From Agrypnia vestita (Eukaryota; Arthropoda; Insecta; Trichoptera; Phryganeidae), in assembly GCA_016648135.1 (NCBI GenBank), contig JADDOH010000304.1:186001-250000 (forward strand): a stretch of 64,000 nt of DNA, given 5' to 3'. Position 1 is the stretch's first letter. Every line of letters starts with the position of its first letter. Below the pieces are notes generated by a model. It saw nothing but the letters and a program-made list of their open reading frames with translations. It was not told where the DNA came from and did no database searches. Positions 34,735 to 45,774 of this stretch are shown piece by piece. The position numbers and the translations under genes were made by a program.

Positions 34735-34965
34735 AAATGGTTAAAATAGCGAAATCGATATCGCAGTTTCCTGGTAAGGAAAAGTTCGGGATTCGTATCC
34801 CAATCGCAACCAAATATTTTTTCGATACATAAATTTGTATGTAAACCTTTCTAATTTTACATTTTTAAGATAATTTTTAGCATTATTTCATATTTGTAAG
34901 ACTGGTAAACATTAGAGGTGACCTATATAAAACAGTAGATAGACACTGACTGATGATGATGATAT
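34735..34965 (+). mobile_element. Possible SINE with GATGAT tail
   Basis: A tRNA-like box B candidate GGATTCGTATCC at about 34788 lies in a stretch beginning near TGGTTAAAATAGCG, and the sequence ends at a (GAT)n tail near 34955, the same tail as the RTE-type LINEs here. This would fit a SINE mobilised by an RTE-type LINE. Box A is unclear and no second copy was seen. Confidence 0.33.
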
Positions 34966-35217
34966 TTGCATTTTTTTATTTTTTACATACATATGATATA
35001 CACGCTACACATAATTTTACAAATCGTCAGTGATATATGATTATTTAAAAACTATCCCTGCTCATCTCATCCCATATAATGATTTTTATATATTTAGTTA
35101 TATACTCGTACTTACATAGAAAAAAAAATAACCCAGTAATAATAGATGGCGCAGACTGAAAACATTTCATAAATTGAGTAGTATGTTTATTTCAAGTGAC
35201 TATATTATGGTGATACT

Positions 35218-35241
35218 GTATAGTGATATGTATAGTGATAT
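35218..35241. repeat. 12-base tandem duplication
   Basis: GTATAGTGATAT occurs twice in a row, followed by a decayed third unit. Confidence 0.7.
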
Positions 35242-35274
35242 GATATATAGTATGCAAAGTCACATGCCACATAA

Positions 35275-35389
35275 AATTATTGTCAAAATGGGGCTTGCAA
35301 TCGCACAACCACCTATTTACAATTGACGGAGACAGAGAGACAAATTTGAAATTTACCAATAGGTAGTGACATTTTACAATAATGGATAT
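35275..35389. repeat. Imperfect foldback, possible decayed MITE
   Basis: AAATTATTGTCAAAATG at the left end is imperfectly matched by the reverse complement of GACATTTTACAATAATGG at the right end. A related direct word (ATTGTCAATTGCAAAGTGG) recurs near 35515. Weak. Confidence 0.3.
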
Positions 35390-36030
35390 TGATTTGTGAA
35401 AGTATTCTTTTTATGTTTTCAAGAAATTTTTTTCAAAACAATTTATGCTTTCAAGAATCAATTAATCTTTTAATTTTCAGTCTGAGGAAATCAGTTACCT
35501 ATTGTACTCGTATATTGTCAATTGCAAAGTGGGGGTTTGGCAATGGCACTTTCAAATATGCATTTTAATATACTAATACAATCACGAATATTTGTAATTT
35601 TTTTAAATATATTCTTATAATTTAAAAATATTTTTAAAATTTTTATACAAAAAACATAATGTTTTAAATTTATATTTGTGAAAATCATCAAATCGGTAAA
35701 TTAAATAATAACTTATAATACCTACTGAACTCCTATACCAACAGTATTATTGATTTATATGACTGTATATTTATGTAGCACTATGATTATTTTATTTTAT
35801 TTTAATTACAATTTTAAATTTCTCGGAATCCTCTGACCACATAAATGAAAAAATGCGAATTTTCAATAATCATAAAGTAAAACTTCTCTTTTTGTTAAAA
35901 AATCCGGTTTTAATGATATAACAAAGCCAAAAAATCGAGAAAAACATCCTTACTTTTCATCTTCCCATCACTCACTCCTCGCCCCTCTATTCTAATAGTT
36001 TGACACAAAACTTCATCAAATAACGATTAG
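35390..36030. other. AT-rich intergenic DNA
   Basis: No feature recognised. Confidence 0.45.
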
Positions 36031-36125
36031 AGGGACTGCACCTCTAGATACTATAGTATTGTCTAAGCATAATTCAACGGACATGCAGTACAATTTTTAG
36101 TTTATTGGATTTAAAAATAAAATCA
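36031..36125 (+). repeat. Dispersed repeat family A, copy 2
   Basis: AGGGACTGCACCTCTAGATACTATAG, then AATTCAACGGACATGCAGTACAA. Matches 27523-27612 and 41624-41715. Confidence 0.6.
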
Positions 36126-37610
36126 ATTTTTTTAGTGTTATTTAACTGAATTTTAACCGATAATGCTACTACACTAACATAACATATCCGTATAATTCTG
36201 TACGTCACATATTTTTATGTTCAATATGGTCTTTTTTAGAAACCGTTAAATGTGGCAACACTTTTTTTTATTTATTTTTCTCTAACAAGTGGCTTTTAGC
36301 ACTGTCCAGTCGAAAAATGGTGTTAAGAACATTTAGATTAATAATACCCATCCAGGTCAAAAAGTTGCTAAATTCGGAGAACATATTTGCTACGAAACGT
36401 GAGAAACATTTGACCGCTGATCCCAATACGTCCCGGAAGTATCGGTCGCAGTTGGTACGGAGGACTATCATCTGAATACAAGCAACAGTTTAACAAACAA
36501 GGAGACAAAAGTGCAGGAGCGAGCCTCATTGCTTATTCAGTGATGCATGCACCCGCCTCCTCAACCTCCAGAAGGATGACCTCAAGCCTCGGCTCCCAGC
36601 GAGGATGTTCCAAATACATACCTTTAAGGTGCCCAAATAACAATGATAAAAGTGAATAAAATAAACTTTGTTTTAGTTTTCAACACATACTACAATACAT
36701 TCAATCATAATACGGTTCCTTGCCAAATTATTAGTGTAAAAATTGACATAAGTACCTACATACGTGATTTTAAACGCTTTTAAACCTTGTTCCACTATTT
36801 AATGTTTTTCAATTTTATCGCGGTCATCTTGTAAGAGGTGTTTTTTAGATATATATACATATATATAGTGTTTTTAAAAAGGTTTGTTTTTGAATTGGCT
36901 ACACATCTTCCAACGACAGCCAATTTAACAGCTGACAGCTGATTGGTCCTTACTTGGTTTTGCGTTTTCACTATAAATTGACTTACACTAGAGCAACGTT
37001 GTAAATTTATTTCGAAAATCGTGGTATGCTAATCATTTTTAAACACTAATGGCAAAAATTATCTTTTTAATAAAGCTAAAACCATGGTCATTTCCATGAT
37101 TTTCAAATGTTACATTTCATTTTATAGCACCTGTACACTGTACTGGTGTATAATGATTATATTTAATTTTAAAAGGTTAGTAATACTTTGATTCTAATGT
37201 TGATATCACAACATTATCAACAAATTATCAACAACCTTTTGAAATTATAAAATATGCAATCATTAACACTCACTACTACAACATAAACATTATATTTATT
37301 TCACTATTAAACCTATGAGAATAATGTATCAGTCTGAAGTTGGCCGCGATAGGCTGAAGCTACAATAAATAGCGGAAAAAAGTTAGAGTGTATTTGGTTT
37401 ATTTTTTAATTATCTGTGATTTAAATGTTTCTCGAAATAAACCTAGGATTTTATGGATAAACTTCGTCAAATAATTTGGCAAAGAACTCTGAACTGACAA
37501 AATATCTTTGTAAGTCGTAGATATAAGGTATATCACGTATGCTGACCGATGTGTAATTCGACAGTAAAATAAAAAATTACAAAAACTAAGAAGCAAAAAA
37601 TGCTTAAAAA
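36125..37610. other. Mostly AT-rich intergenic DNA
   Basis: 36480-36620 is GC-balanced without recognisable content. An (AT)n-like run sits at 36849-36868. 36925-36950 has two CAGCTG E-boxes (CAGCTGACAGCTG) followed by an inverted CCAAT word. Confidence 0.35.
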
Positions 37611-37611
37611 T

Positions 37612-37875
37612 CTAATGATTTTTATTCCCTTTATATTAACTCGTGGCGTCTGCTTGCTTGCTTGCTTGCTTGCCGGCTTGCCTTCAAAAAAAACTTTGGA
37701 TCGATTTTTGACCCTTTTCCCGTGATCCAATCGAGCTGAAACTTGGCAAGTAGACTCGTGGCCAGGATCAAGAAGATCTATCAAATTTTCGTTAAAAAAT
37801 TAATAATTATAGTATTATTTCTGATTTTTAGAAATTTTATTCGTTTTTTCAAATTGGAATCATTAGAAAAGTTTG
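37612..37875 (+). repeat. Dispersed repeat family B, copy 1
   Basis: About 260 bases sharing order and wording with 38190-38470: ATTCCCTTTATATTAACTCG, GTGATCCAATCGAGCTGAAAC, TTGGCAAG-AGACTCGTGG, GATCAAGAAG and TCAAATTTTC. It contains a (GCTT)n run at 37650-37674. No coding content. It has the style of internal sequence from a larger non-autonomous arthropod repeat. Confidence 0.75.
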
Positions 37876-38139
37876 ATTAGCAACGGTGCCGCGGCCCGAT
37901 AACATCGCGGAATATTTTCTAAATTTGAATTACTCCGTCGGTATACATAATAGGTACTTCACTACGAATGTCGAAATTCTAAATTGACTGACAAATGTTT
38001 TTTGAGTTTAATCTTCAAAGCATGAAGTATCTTATCAAAACTCAAAACATCTGACATTTTTGAAATATATTAAATTACTGTAAGTTTAGTGTTATGTTGT
38101 ATGTTTTAATTCGTCTTTAATTGTTGTTATATTTTACAA

Positions 38140-38600
38140 CGAAAGGGAGTATAATAAAAACTTAGTTTTTATGGGTTACTTTTTTACTCCCTTTATTTTA
38201 ACTCGTAGCGTCTGGTTGTTTGTTTGTTTGACGATTGGATCGATTTTTAACCCTTTTCCTGTGATCCAATCGAACTGAAACTTTGCAAGCATACTCGTGG
38301 CGACGATCAAGAAGGTCTTTCAAATTTTCTTTAAAAAAATTAATGATTATAGATCAACTTACTAAGTTGTATGAAGAGACTGCGATGCATCTGGTAGACC
38401 TAACTAAACTAAACCTGATTATAGTATAATTTTGGATTTTTGGAAATTTTTTATTATTCCCTTTCGTAGCGTCGCCCGACCGAAGCCCAACGCGTAGGTT
38501 AAGCGCCAAACTAGTTTCCATTAGTAAATGAATAAGGGAATATAATAAAAACTTGGTTTTTATGGGTTAGTTTTTTTAGAAAATATGAATATATTACGAT
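38140..38600 (+). repeat. Dispersed repeat family B, copy 2
   Basis: Second copy, starting ACTCCCTTTATTTTAACTCG near 38196 and holding a (GTTT)n run near 38217 in place of the (GCTT)n run. AAGGGAGTATAATAAAAAC near 38145 and AAGGGAATATAATAAAAAC near 38535 flank it as direct repeats. It carries a 64-base insertion at 38353-38416 absent from copy 1. Confidence 0.75.
38353..38416. mobile_element. 64-base insertion with 8-base target duplication
   Basis: GATTATAG occurs at both 38345-38352 and 38417-38424, and copy 1 of the host repeat (37801-37815) has the single, uninterrupted site. The insert ends in a TAACTAAACTAAACC run, like a retroposon 3' tail, and lacks inverted termini. It is best read as an extremely 5'-truncated retroposon. 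Confidence 0.72.
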
Positions 38601-38998
38601 TTTAGAAAACGAAAAATCGTTCATTTACCACGAATGTGACAACGTCACATGAGCGACATTCAGTTTGATGTTAGCCTCTGAAACGGAATCCAAAACGTTG
38701 ACCAGACAACTCACAAAACATGACGAAGTAGCTCAGAAAATTTTATACAAGAAAATGATATGAACCACTATTTTCTAAGATCTCTCATTGATATAAAATT
38801 ATCATCTGGCATTTTAAGGGAACGAAAAACTTTAATATATTTTTATCATACTTTTATTCAAAAGTATTTTTAAAAATATTCTTTCCACATGTCATAAGAA
38901 TAGACATAAGCGTAGGTAGGTACTTCTTTTCATTTCATTGTAAATAATTTCGATGTTTATAGCGTTAACTTTGTGGTTGGACATTATTATTAGTTGCA

Positions 38999-39067
38999 GA
39001 AAACTAACAAATTCTGTATAAACCACACACAGGTAAATGTGGTTTATACAACGTTTGTTGGTTTTCT
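38999..39067. repeat. Foldback element, about 30-base arms
   Basis: Left arm GAAAACTAACAAATTCTGTA... (38999-39028) and right arm (39037-39066) are near-perfect reverse complements around an 8-base loop. A single arm-like copy lies at 24551-24582. Likely a small foldback MITE; no clear target duplication. Confidence 0.72.
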
Positions 39068-39189
39068 CAAATTAGATAATAATTTAATCTCGTATTTATT
39101 TTTCCGTTCTTATCAGATTGCCATTTTACTGTTAATCGTATCTCAGACGTGACAAATAATAAAATAAAACCATTCGGTGGGGAGCATTT

Positions 39190-39560
39190 CATTCCGTCGC
39201 AGGTACGCAGATCTGGCGGGCAGGTACTTTGGAATTCCTGCGAGGCCACCACCGAGCACACGGAAATCTTTATTTAAATTTTCATATATATTTTCTCCGC
39301 CGTGTGCGTGCGTCAGCTAAAAGGAGATCATCTCCCGGCAGTTTCGGAGGAAAGGAGGATAGTTTACATTCGAATGATCGGATCGAGTCCCCGCGGCCCG
39401 CGCCGACCGCGTGTGGCGGCGGCGGAGTCGCGGAGCCAGCCGGCAATATCTGCGCTCGTTCGGCCTGCTTTCATGCTATGAATTTTATAAGTCTCGGCGA
39501 TATGCACGCTGTTCGTACGTTTATAATTTATGAAGTATATATAATACACGAGTACACACA
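39190..39560. promoter_or_regulatory. GC-rich island, candidate regulatory element
   Basis: GC island (core 39385-39465, with a GGCGGCGG run) grading into AT-rich DNA. Overlapping frames on both strands lack known domains. Confidence 0.33.
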
Positions 39561-39669
39561 TCTTCGAAAACCCCTTAAAATTGATAAATTGTTGACCTAT
39601 ATTCGAATGAAAAACGCCACTATTCTATAGATGAAGTTTAGATATATGATTTAAAGTAAGGTTGAATTT

Positions 39670-39778
39670 ATTAATTAAAAAATAAGACGAACTTATTGAT
39701 CTGAAACGAGGTTCGAACCCACGACCATTGAATCACTATGCAGGCGTCCTAACCACCAGATCGACAAATATGTTATCA
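39670..39778 (-). mobile_element. tRNA-derived SINE, head and start of body
   Basis: On the minus strand: box A-like TCTGGTGGTTAGGA (plus-strand 39747-39760) and box B GGTTCGAACC (39710-39719), followed by a body start CAGATCAATAAGTTCGTC that matches the family consensus CAGA-AAG-AAGTTAGTCC. The 3' body is lost or diverged. Internal Pol III promoter elements are intact in form. Confidence 0.7.
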
Positions 39779-39959
39779 ATTGAGAAATTAACGCTCAAAC
39801 ATGTCCCCCTGTATTCTCGTAATATCCAAAGTCGCGCTATTTAACCTAATCCTATCGCATGAATCAACAACGTATATCGTGTCGTATTGTCGGTTCTCTG
39901 TAGTATTTTACTAACTACGCCATCGTCATTAACCCCGTCGATTGCGAGGTATTCGTATT

Positions 39960-40275
39960 TTAAATGCTCATCTTACTCGAAATACAGCTGTTGCTTAAAA
40001 AGTGCCGCAGAAGTTTGGGTTGGAAACATAAGATCATCGCACTTTCCTTTCTCATGAAAGGTCTCATCACTTTTCTCAATTTCCCGAGGATAAGGATAGA
40101 CTTTTTGGGCAGAAAATCCAGACACGACACGGCTATGTGTCCAATTGTCGATGACATCGTCCACAAAACTGTCAATAACTGGTTTAACGGGCAGAAAACC
40201 TCAATACTTGGACGTCAACAAAGATTAAACTTTAAATTTTTTTTTAAAACCTATATATTCTCAGAATAATTAGAA
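39960..40275. other. Block open on both strands, unknown
   Basis: Plus-strand frame 39964-40269 (101 codons) overlaps minus-strand frames 39960-40175 and 39973-40164. No domain is recognised in any of them. It could be a decayed transposon coding piece or conserved non-coding DNA. A 27-base word here (40123-40150) recurs in the island at 41251. Confidence 0.3.
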
Positions 40276-40950
40276 TGTTTTTGAGTTAGAACTGTTATGA
40301 ATCAACAATAAAACGATTCATACTTTAAATAATTATTCTCGTAAAATAAATGGACCACGATTTAGTTAGACATCTAAATGAAAGGTACAGAGAACTTCTA
40401 TACGAAGTGAAAATGATACACTGTTATGGAACAAAAAAATATTTTATTTATTTATTTTGGAAATTTTTTCGTATAAACTGTGTAAGCATATAAAATAACT
40501 TAGAATGAACTCACTTCGTATGAACATTTTCACATATAATTTAATTTTAATTTTATATTATCATTATGGCTTAAGTCAACTTCTCGACACCCGAAATACC
40601 AAATGCTCGTTAGTCAATATACTGACTGTCCGAGAAGCCAACACTAACCAACACTACTTCTAGTATTCTATTAGATTACCTAAGGACATTTCATTAATTT
40701 TTAAATATTATTTTTAAACATAATTTAGATTTTAAATACTTTTTTGAACAATAGTTACAATGAAACAAATCAAAACAATTTCTATGCATGGTGTGAAATT
40801 ATTTATTCATTAGTTACGTAATTTTACGTCCTTAGGTAATCTAGTAACGCACTTAAAAAAATTCTTGAATATTCAGTTTTTATGTTTTTAACAATTGAAC
40901 TTATGAACTTTTAATGCAAATATAGATCTTATAATTTAATTTTTTGTGCA
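40275..40950. other. AT-rich intergenic DNA
   Basis: No feature recognised. Confidence 0.5.
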
Positions 40951-40956
40951 AGTTAG

Positions 40957-41036
40957 CTTGTCGGGCAATCTAGCTGTCGGGCAGTCGGCTGTCGGGCAGT
41001 TGGCTTGTCGGGCAGTTGGCTTGTCGGGCAGTTGTC
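40957..41036. repeat. Minisatellite, 14-18-base unit
   Basis: Four to five units of GCTTGTCGGGCAGTTG with length variants, ending in GTCCGG. Confidence 0.85.
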
Positions 41037-41040
41037 CGGT

Positions 41041-41092
41041 ACCACATCATTATCATTATCATCATCAGCAGCAGAATAAAGGCCTTTCCAAA
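41041..41092 (-). mobile_element. Possible LINE 3' end
   Basis: On the minus strand: GGAAAGGCCTTTATTCTGC, then TGCTGATGATGATAATGA. This resembles a shortened lepidopteran RTE 3' end (GAGGCC ... CTGATGATGATGA). The minisatellite follows directly. Confidence 0.4.
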
Positions 41093-41219
41093 CAGTTATG
41101 TTCAAACGCACTTTTCTTTTTTTAATTTGATAAACCAATGTATCAGGGGTAACCAAATGATATTTACATCAAAAATGTTATCAGATTTTACAATACATGT
41201 TTTCAGGAATGGGGTTTTC

Positions 41220-41570
41220 AGGGTGGGGAGGTGGAAGTATCATATCGAGGCACGACACGGCGATATGTGTCCAATCGCCGGGATCCGCCGCGAGCCGCCC
41301 GCCCGGCAACACTTTATCCTTGTAACATTCTTTCTTTGACCGTTATTAAATCCACTTCAATTCGACGGAATGCGAGTGGATTTGCTCGGCGGACGTTTCC
41401 CGCAGCCACTAAGAGAGTAAAGGCTGCCATTCGGGCCCGGAACGTGTCAAGGGGCGGCTACCCCGCATTTACATACCTCGGACGGCGAATTCTTCCAAGA
41501 CTACCCACCCCCGCCCCGCTCCAGAGGCGTATGCCGCTGTATGTTCCTTCGAAATTTATGTCGTAAAAAG
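41220..41570. promoter_or_regulatory. GC-rich island, candidate regulatory element
   Basis: GC island with a 27-base word (41251-41280: ACGACACGGCGATATGTGTC, then CAATCG) that recurs at 40123-40150 with a 2-base difference in spacing. The overlapping frames have no known domain. Confidence 0.37.
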
Positions 41571-41623
41571 ATAAATCAAAGATATTTTATTGATATTTCG
41601 TTTCTAATTTCCTGAAGAAGAAA

Positions 41624-41715
41624 AGGACTGATTCTCGAAACTATAGTAGCGATAAATTGACCCAACGCGTATATGTACAATACAAAATTTTGTGTAGCAA
41701 AAATTAAATAATTAG
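41624..41715 (+). repeat. Dispersed repeat family A, copy 3
   Basis: AGGACTGATTCTCGAAACTATAG, then AAATTGACCCAACGCG and GTACAATACAAAATTTTG. Matches 27523-27612 and 36031-36125. Confidence 0.6.
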
Positions 41716-43320
41716 GTAACGTTTCACCACAAATTAACTGCCATATCAATAAATATTATTATTATTGACGTGTTTATTTCATTTAATTTTTGTCACGACA
41801 CTCATTTATTAATCGAGAAGTTTTAGCCACGATCCGGAAGGCAGCTAAGGTAGTCCTATTTTTTGTACCTATTATAAACCATTTACTTATGTTACAATAT
41901 AAAATTTAATATCGTAGTACAATTAAAAATAAAAATCAGAAAGGAAACCTTTTTTTTGGAAAAAAATGACATAATCTAGCACAAATAAACAGGCTCCAAC
42001 TTTAACATCGACAAAAGTCTAACAAAGCAGCTAAGTAAGACACACCGTTAGTGATAAACCTTAGTACATCGAAATCAAAAAGATTTTTAATAGAAACATT
42101 AATTAAATATATATAATAGGCACTCATTTAAACATTATTAATTCAATAAAATCAATAATGATATAAATGATTTGAAAATCTTACATATGCTTACAGAAAT
42201 ATTCTATTGAAAGTTATAAGTGTTTAATTGTGTGGGATAACAATATAATAATAATAATAGTAATATCTGGAAAGGTGTAAGGGCAGACAGTTAAAAGACC
42301 AATCATCAATATCATCGACCATATCAAAGGCGCCAGCTACCAGTTACCCAAAACAGATTGGAGAAGAAGAATTGTGTAACATATTTGTAAAATCGTATAA
42401 AATATTTTTAATTTATAATTTGGTGCAGACTTGTTTGTTCTTCTCCATGATTTTTGTTACGCCCCTGGATAAACATGACTGGATTCCAGAAAAGTCTCCG
42501 GTATATTTGTTTCGAGTGCCGTTTGTGGCGACCCCAATATCGACGTAATATTGCGTCGCCTCGGTTCAATCTCCCGTGGTTGCGTATCAGGAGGACATAA
42601 AGTGATATTAGGTCGACGGAGTCGCGCGGTGCGTGCGGTGTATGAGATACTAGAATCAGTAAACGATACTGGAGTTGGGGGCGTAATACCCCGCTCATCA
42701 TATGCTACCCTGATACTGTATACAATATCATAGGATTATGTAATCGAAAAACTTTTTTTTTTCGCACGCCGGCGACAGTAAGACAATATATATTGGATAG
42801 TGGCGCTTTTGCATCTATATGCCACATATAATATATACTGTAGCAATAAGATGTTGAACCGGCTTTATATTAACTATTATTCACATTTATTATAAAACGA
42901 GTTGCAGAAGGTTAAACAAATTATATGGTTGGTTGGAACAATAGATAAATATTGTTAAATTTATATAACATCCTCAACTACATAATTGCCACACTAATTT
43001 AGTTACTACGTCTTAATTGCTATTCAAAATTTAATTAAAAAAACAGTTCTACTGGTTAAAGTTTTTTTTCACGATATGCAATCTAAATAATCCATTATGA
43101 TATCGAGCATTCAATAAACCTACGTAATATGTATACATTTATAACAGAGCACTTTACCTACACCCAACATTTTTGCTAGGCACGTTTTATTTATAAAATC
43201 TGTTGTATAGAATAAATGTAGCATTTTAAAAAATATTACCCATAATTTTTTTTAACGCTTCGTAGTAGACATGCTCTCTTTCGTGGACGACATGCTAAAT
43301 ACGGCATTATTATTGTGACC
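41715..43320. other. AT-rich DNA with a GC-balanced core
   Basis: 42485-42720 is GC-balanced. It starts with an 18-base near-palindrome CGACGTAATATTGCGTCG at 42541 and is open on the minus strand (42408-42701) without a known domain. Nothing else is recognised. Confidence 0.35.
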
Positions 43321-43470
43321 TTATAAAAAGGGAGCAAATGAAGTGCACCCCTAGCACTCCAGCCCGACAGCAGCGGGCATTAAATTATGTTGGCAAAATG
43401 TCGCGCTTTCCGCAATAAGGAGTTGACATTAAAAACAAAGTTACGAAGTACGAAACGAAAGTTAATTTGT
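43320..43470. promoter_or_regulatory. Small GC-balanced block
   Basis: About 130 bases of even composition (GTGCACCCCTAGCACTCCAG, GTCGCGCTTTCCGCAATAAG). Possible regulatory DNA; weak. Confidence 0.22.
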
Positions 43471-43639
43471 GCCGAAACAAACGCGTACCTATAGTAAATT
43501 AACACGTAAAGCACCTACGTACATGGGTACATATAAATCGATTTCACATGGTACTTATCAACCATAATAATTTCGTTTTCTATCCGTCTGTCCTTCCGTC
43601 TGTCTGTCTGTCCATCCCTAACATCGTGTAACGTCTGTC

Positions 43640-43940
43640 CTAAGAGATAGAATAAGAAATGATAAAATTAGGCGTAAAACTAGAGAAGTGGATATGGACG
43701 ATGGGCAGGGCATGCTGCATAACAGGATGCCACAAGATGGACTCCCAGAGTTCTGAAGTGGTGATCTTGGGATGATAAAAGAGTTGATAGACCACAAAAG
43801 AGGCTAATGATATAGCCACTGTGGGGGAAAGACATAGTTACAACAAGCAAACAATAGGGATGGATGGAAGGGTACGGAAGAGGCCCATATCCAGTAGTGG
43901 AGAGATGAAAGCTGGCGACGAAGAAGAAAAAAGTTTTAAC
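43640..43940 (+). mobile_element. RTE-type LINE, C-terminal end and 3' tail (decayed)
   Basis: Decayed frames read EKWIWTMGRACC, then DATRWTPRVLKW, then PQKRLMI, then the 3' end AGGCCCATATCCAGTAGTGG at 43881-43900 and a GACGAAGAAGAAAAAAG tail. The common lepidopteran RTE 3' end is GAGGCCTATGTCCAGCAGTGG followed by GATGATGATGA, so this is a diverged copy of that family. A GTCTGTCTGTC run at 43593-43611 lies upstream and is probably unrelated. Dead copy. Confidence 0.72.
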
Positions 43941-44339
43941 TTATACATACTAATTTACAACTAGAAAGTGATTCAGATAAGTTATAACAAAAATATTAAA
44001 ATGTAGATCTCTTGAGTGTACACTGTATTCATTAACAAGTCTACGTAGGCTGGGAAATGTTGAGAGACTGGGATAGTTATTAATTTTTCGTAGTAGAAAA
44101 CATATTTTGTTAACAAGAGAACCCCAAGACGTAATTTTGCACGAAGAGCAAGGCTATCGATTTGAGCGCACAACATATGTACAATCAGTCATCCATGCCG
44201 TTACGTGTATTATTATATCAAATCGTTTCAAAGTGGGCAAATTAAATTAAAAATTAGAACAAATTTATTTTTTCAAATGGTTCAGTAGATCGGGTGATCA
44301 CACATTCAGTGAAGATTTTTGTCAACTCTCTTAATTTCG

Positions 44340-44372
44340 AATTTTCGTCCGTCCGTTCGTCCGTTTGTCCGT
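44340..44372. repeat. (GTCC/GTTC)n simple repeat
   Basis: TTCGTCCGTCCGTTCGTCCG followed by TTTGTCCGTCCG. It may be the leader of an interspersed repeat, like the GTCTGTC leader at 33528. Confidence 0.6.
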
Positions 44373-44507
44373 CCGCAACTTGCTGGAATTACAACAACAA
44401 CATTATTGATCACCAACGAATGTTCACTAAAAATGTCGTCGTTAAATAGTTGCTGCTGTAAATAAACTTTAGGTTTTTAGCCGATGAAATTAGTTTGTAA
44501 GTTAATC

Positions 44508-44600
44508 TGAAATTAGTTTTAGATTTAAGTCAATTTAAAATTAGTTTTATATTTACGTTATTTTAAGTAGTAAGATGTTTTATATTTGAGTCAATTTGAA
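44508..44600. repeat. Degenerate tandem repeat, about 28-base unit
   Basis: GAAATTAGTTTTAGATTTAAGTC, AAAATTAGTTTTATATTTACG and a third, more diverged unit with GTTTTATATTTGAGTCAATTT follow each other. Confidence 0.5.
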
Positions 44601-45340
44601 AAAAACAAAGATTTTCTATTCATGCATTTACAGTTTCAAAATTGTTACGTCAATTATTACGTCCCGTGATTTTTCACTATCTAGGCTAGTTTAATTAACT
44701 AGCGTGACCAGTATGCGTAGCGCATTAATTAATCATGAGACAAATTTACAGACAGCAGCGAGCCATTTTATAAAAATTAATGTATTGTATTGTTTATAAA
44801 TATAAATCGTACAACGTCGTTCATGTATGGTGGTAGCCCATTTAAAAAACAGAATTCTTAAATATTTACTTTAAATTTGCATTGTAATATATTTTACGAA
44901 AATACTTTATTATAATCGTAAATATAAATAATGCAACCTTTTACATATGTTAGTGCGGGTGTACATATGTACAAATGTGTGTTTTCGCACATGTATGCAA
45001 ACATATGTTCATATTTATTTTAAATTTATCTTTAGGATATACTTTCTTTTTACCAATCAGATACAACTTTTCCCCCACTCCTGATCCCTCATGCTTAGTT
45101 TTATTTTTTAATCTGTTATTGTGCAGCAACTCACATAAGTTATTAAATCTATGTAAATTTATAATATGGATCGGTCTTTGTCTTATTTGATATTCATGTG
45201 TACTCTGGTTTTCAATTGTACCTACTCTTAGATTCCCATAAATATTAATCCAATTATGATAAAATTTAATTTTTAAACAGCAGACTCTAAAAAGACACGG
45301 TGTTGTTGATAAACGAGTTATGTCAGTTTTCAGTCACAAA
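44600..45340. other. AT-rich intergenic DNA
   Basis: No feature recognised. Confidence 0.5.
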
Positions 45341-45650
45341 AATGATTTTTTATAAAGCTCCAGGCCCAAATTGAAACACCCCGTTGGCCGGCTTCGCGGG
45401 GTCGCTTTACATAAACGCTCTCGCATGCCCGGTGCCAATAAAACGTCGGAAATTAACATTAGTTTTGTTAAATTGGCAAGAAAAGTAGCGTCCTGGCAAC
45501 CGTGGAAAGAAACAGAGGGGTAAAAAAAGAAAGCTAATTGCAACCCCTGCTGAATGCCAGCCTTTGAAATTAAACGCAGGTAGCTTTCCTTACCAGTCCG
45601 CGAACTTTATTGAATGGACGTCTCCTATACCGGGCTGTGGAGAATTACGT
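45340..45650. promoter_or_regulatory. Candidate regulatory element
   Basis: Balanced-composition block with ACATAAACG and CCAATAAAACG (caudal/posterior-Hox-like words), an RFX-like CCTGGCAACC near 45493 and CTAATTGC. No exon-like frame was recognised. Function is inferred from words only. Confidence 0.35.
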
Positions 45651-45774
45651 AATTACTTTTAAACTATGTATGCTTTATTTGACTAAAGATTTTAACGGAG
45701 AAGTAGAATGGTCGTCAATAAAAAAATGTTAACCACATTTTTTTACGAAATTTGAAATCTTTTATCGCATACTA

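Noticed and set aside
39710..39760. tRNA gene
   Set aside because: A- and B-box-like words are present but no acceptor stem or cloverleaf could be formed, and the adjoining body matches the SINE family.
39960..40275. piggyBac- or mariner-like transposase remnant
   Set aside because: Neither frame shows the motifs of those families and there are no terminal repeats; kept only as an unknown block.
42240..42380. LINE 3' end (SYQLPKTDWRRRIV-like reading)
   Set aside because: A single weak similarity to LINE C-termini without neighbouring blocks or a tail; too little to list.
43580..43640. Functional CRISPR-like or regulatory repeat from GTCTGTCTGTC runs
   Set aside because: These are simple tetranucleotide repeats, common at the edges of arthropod interspersed repeats; no spacer structure exists.
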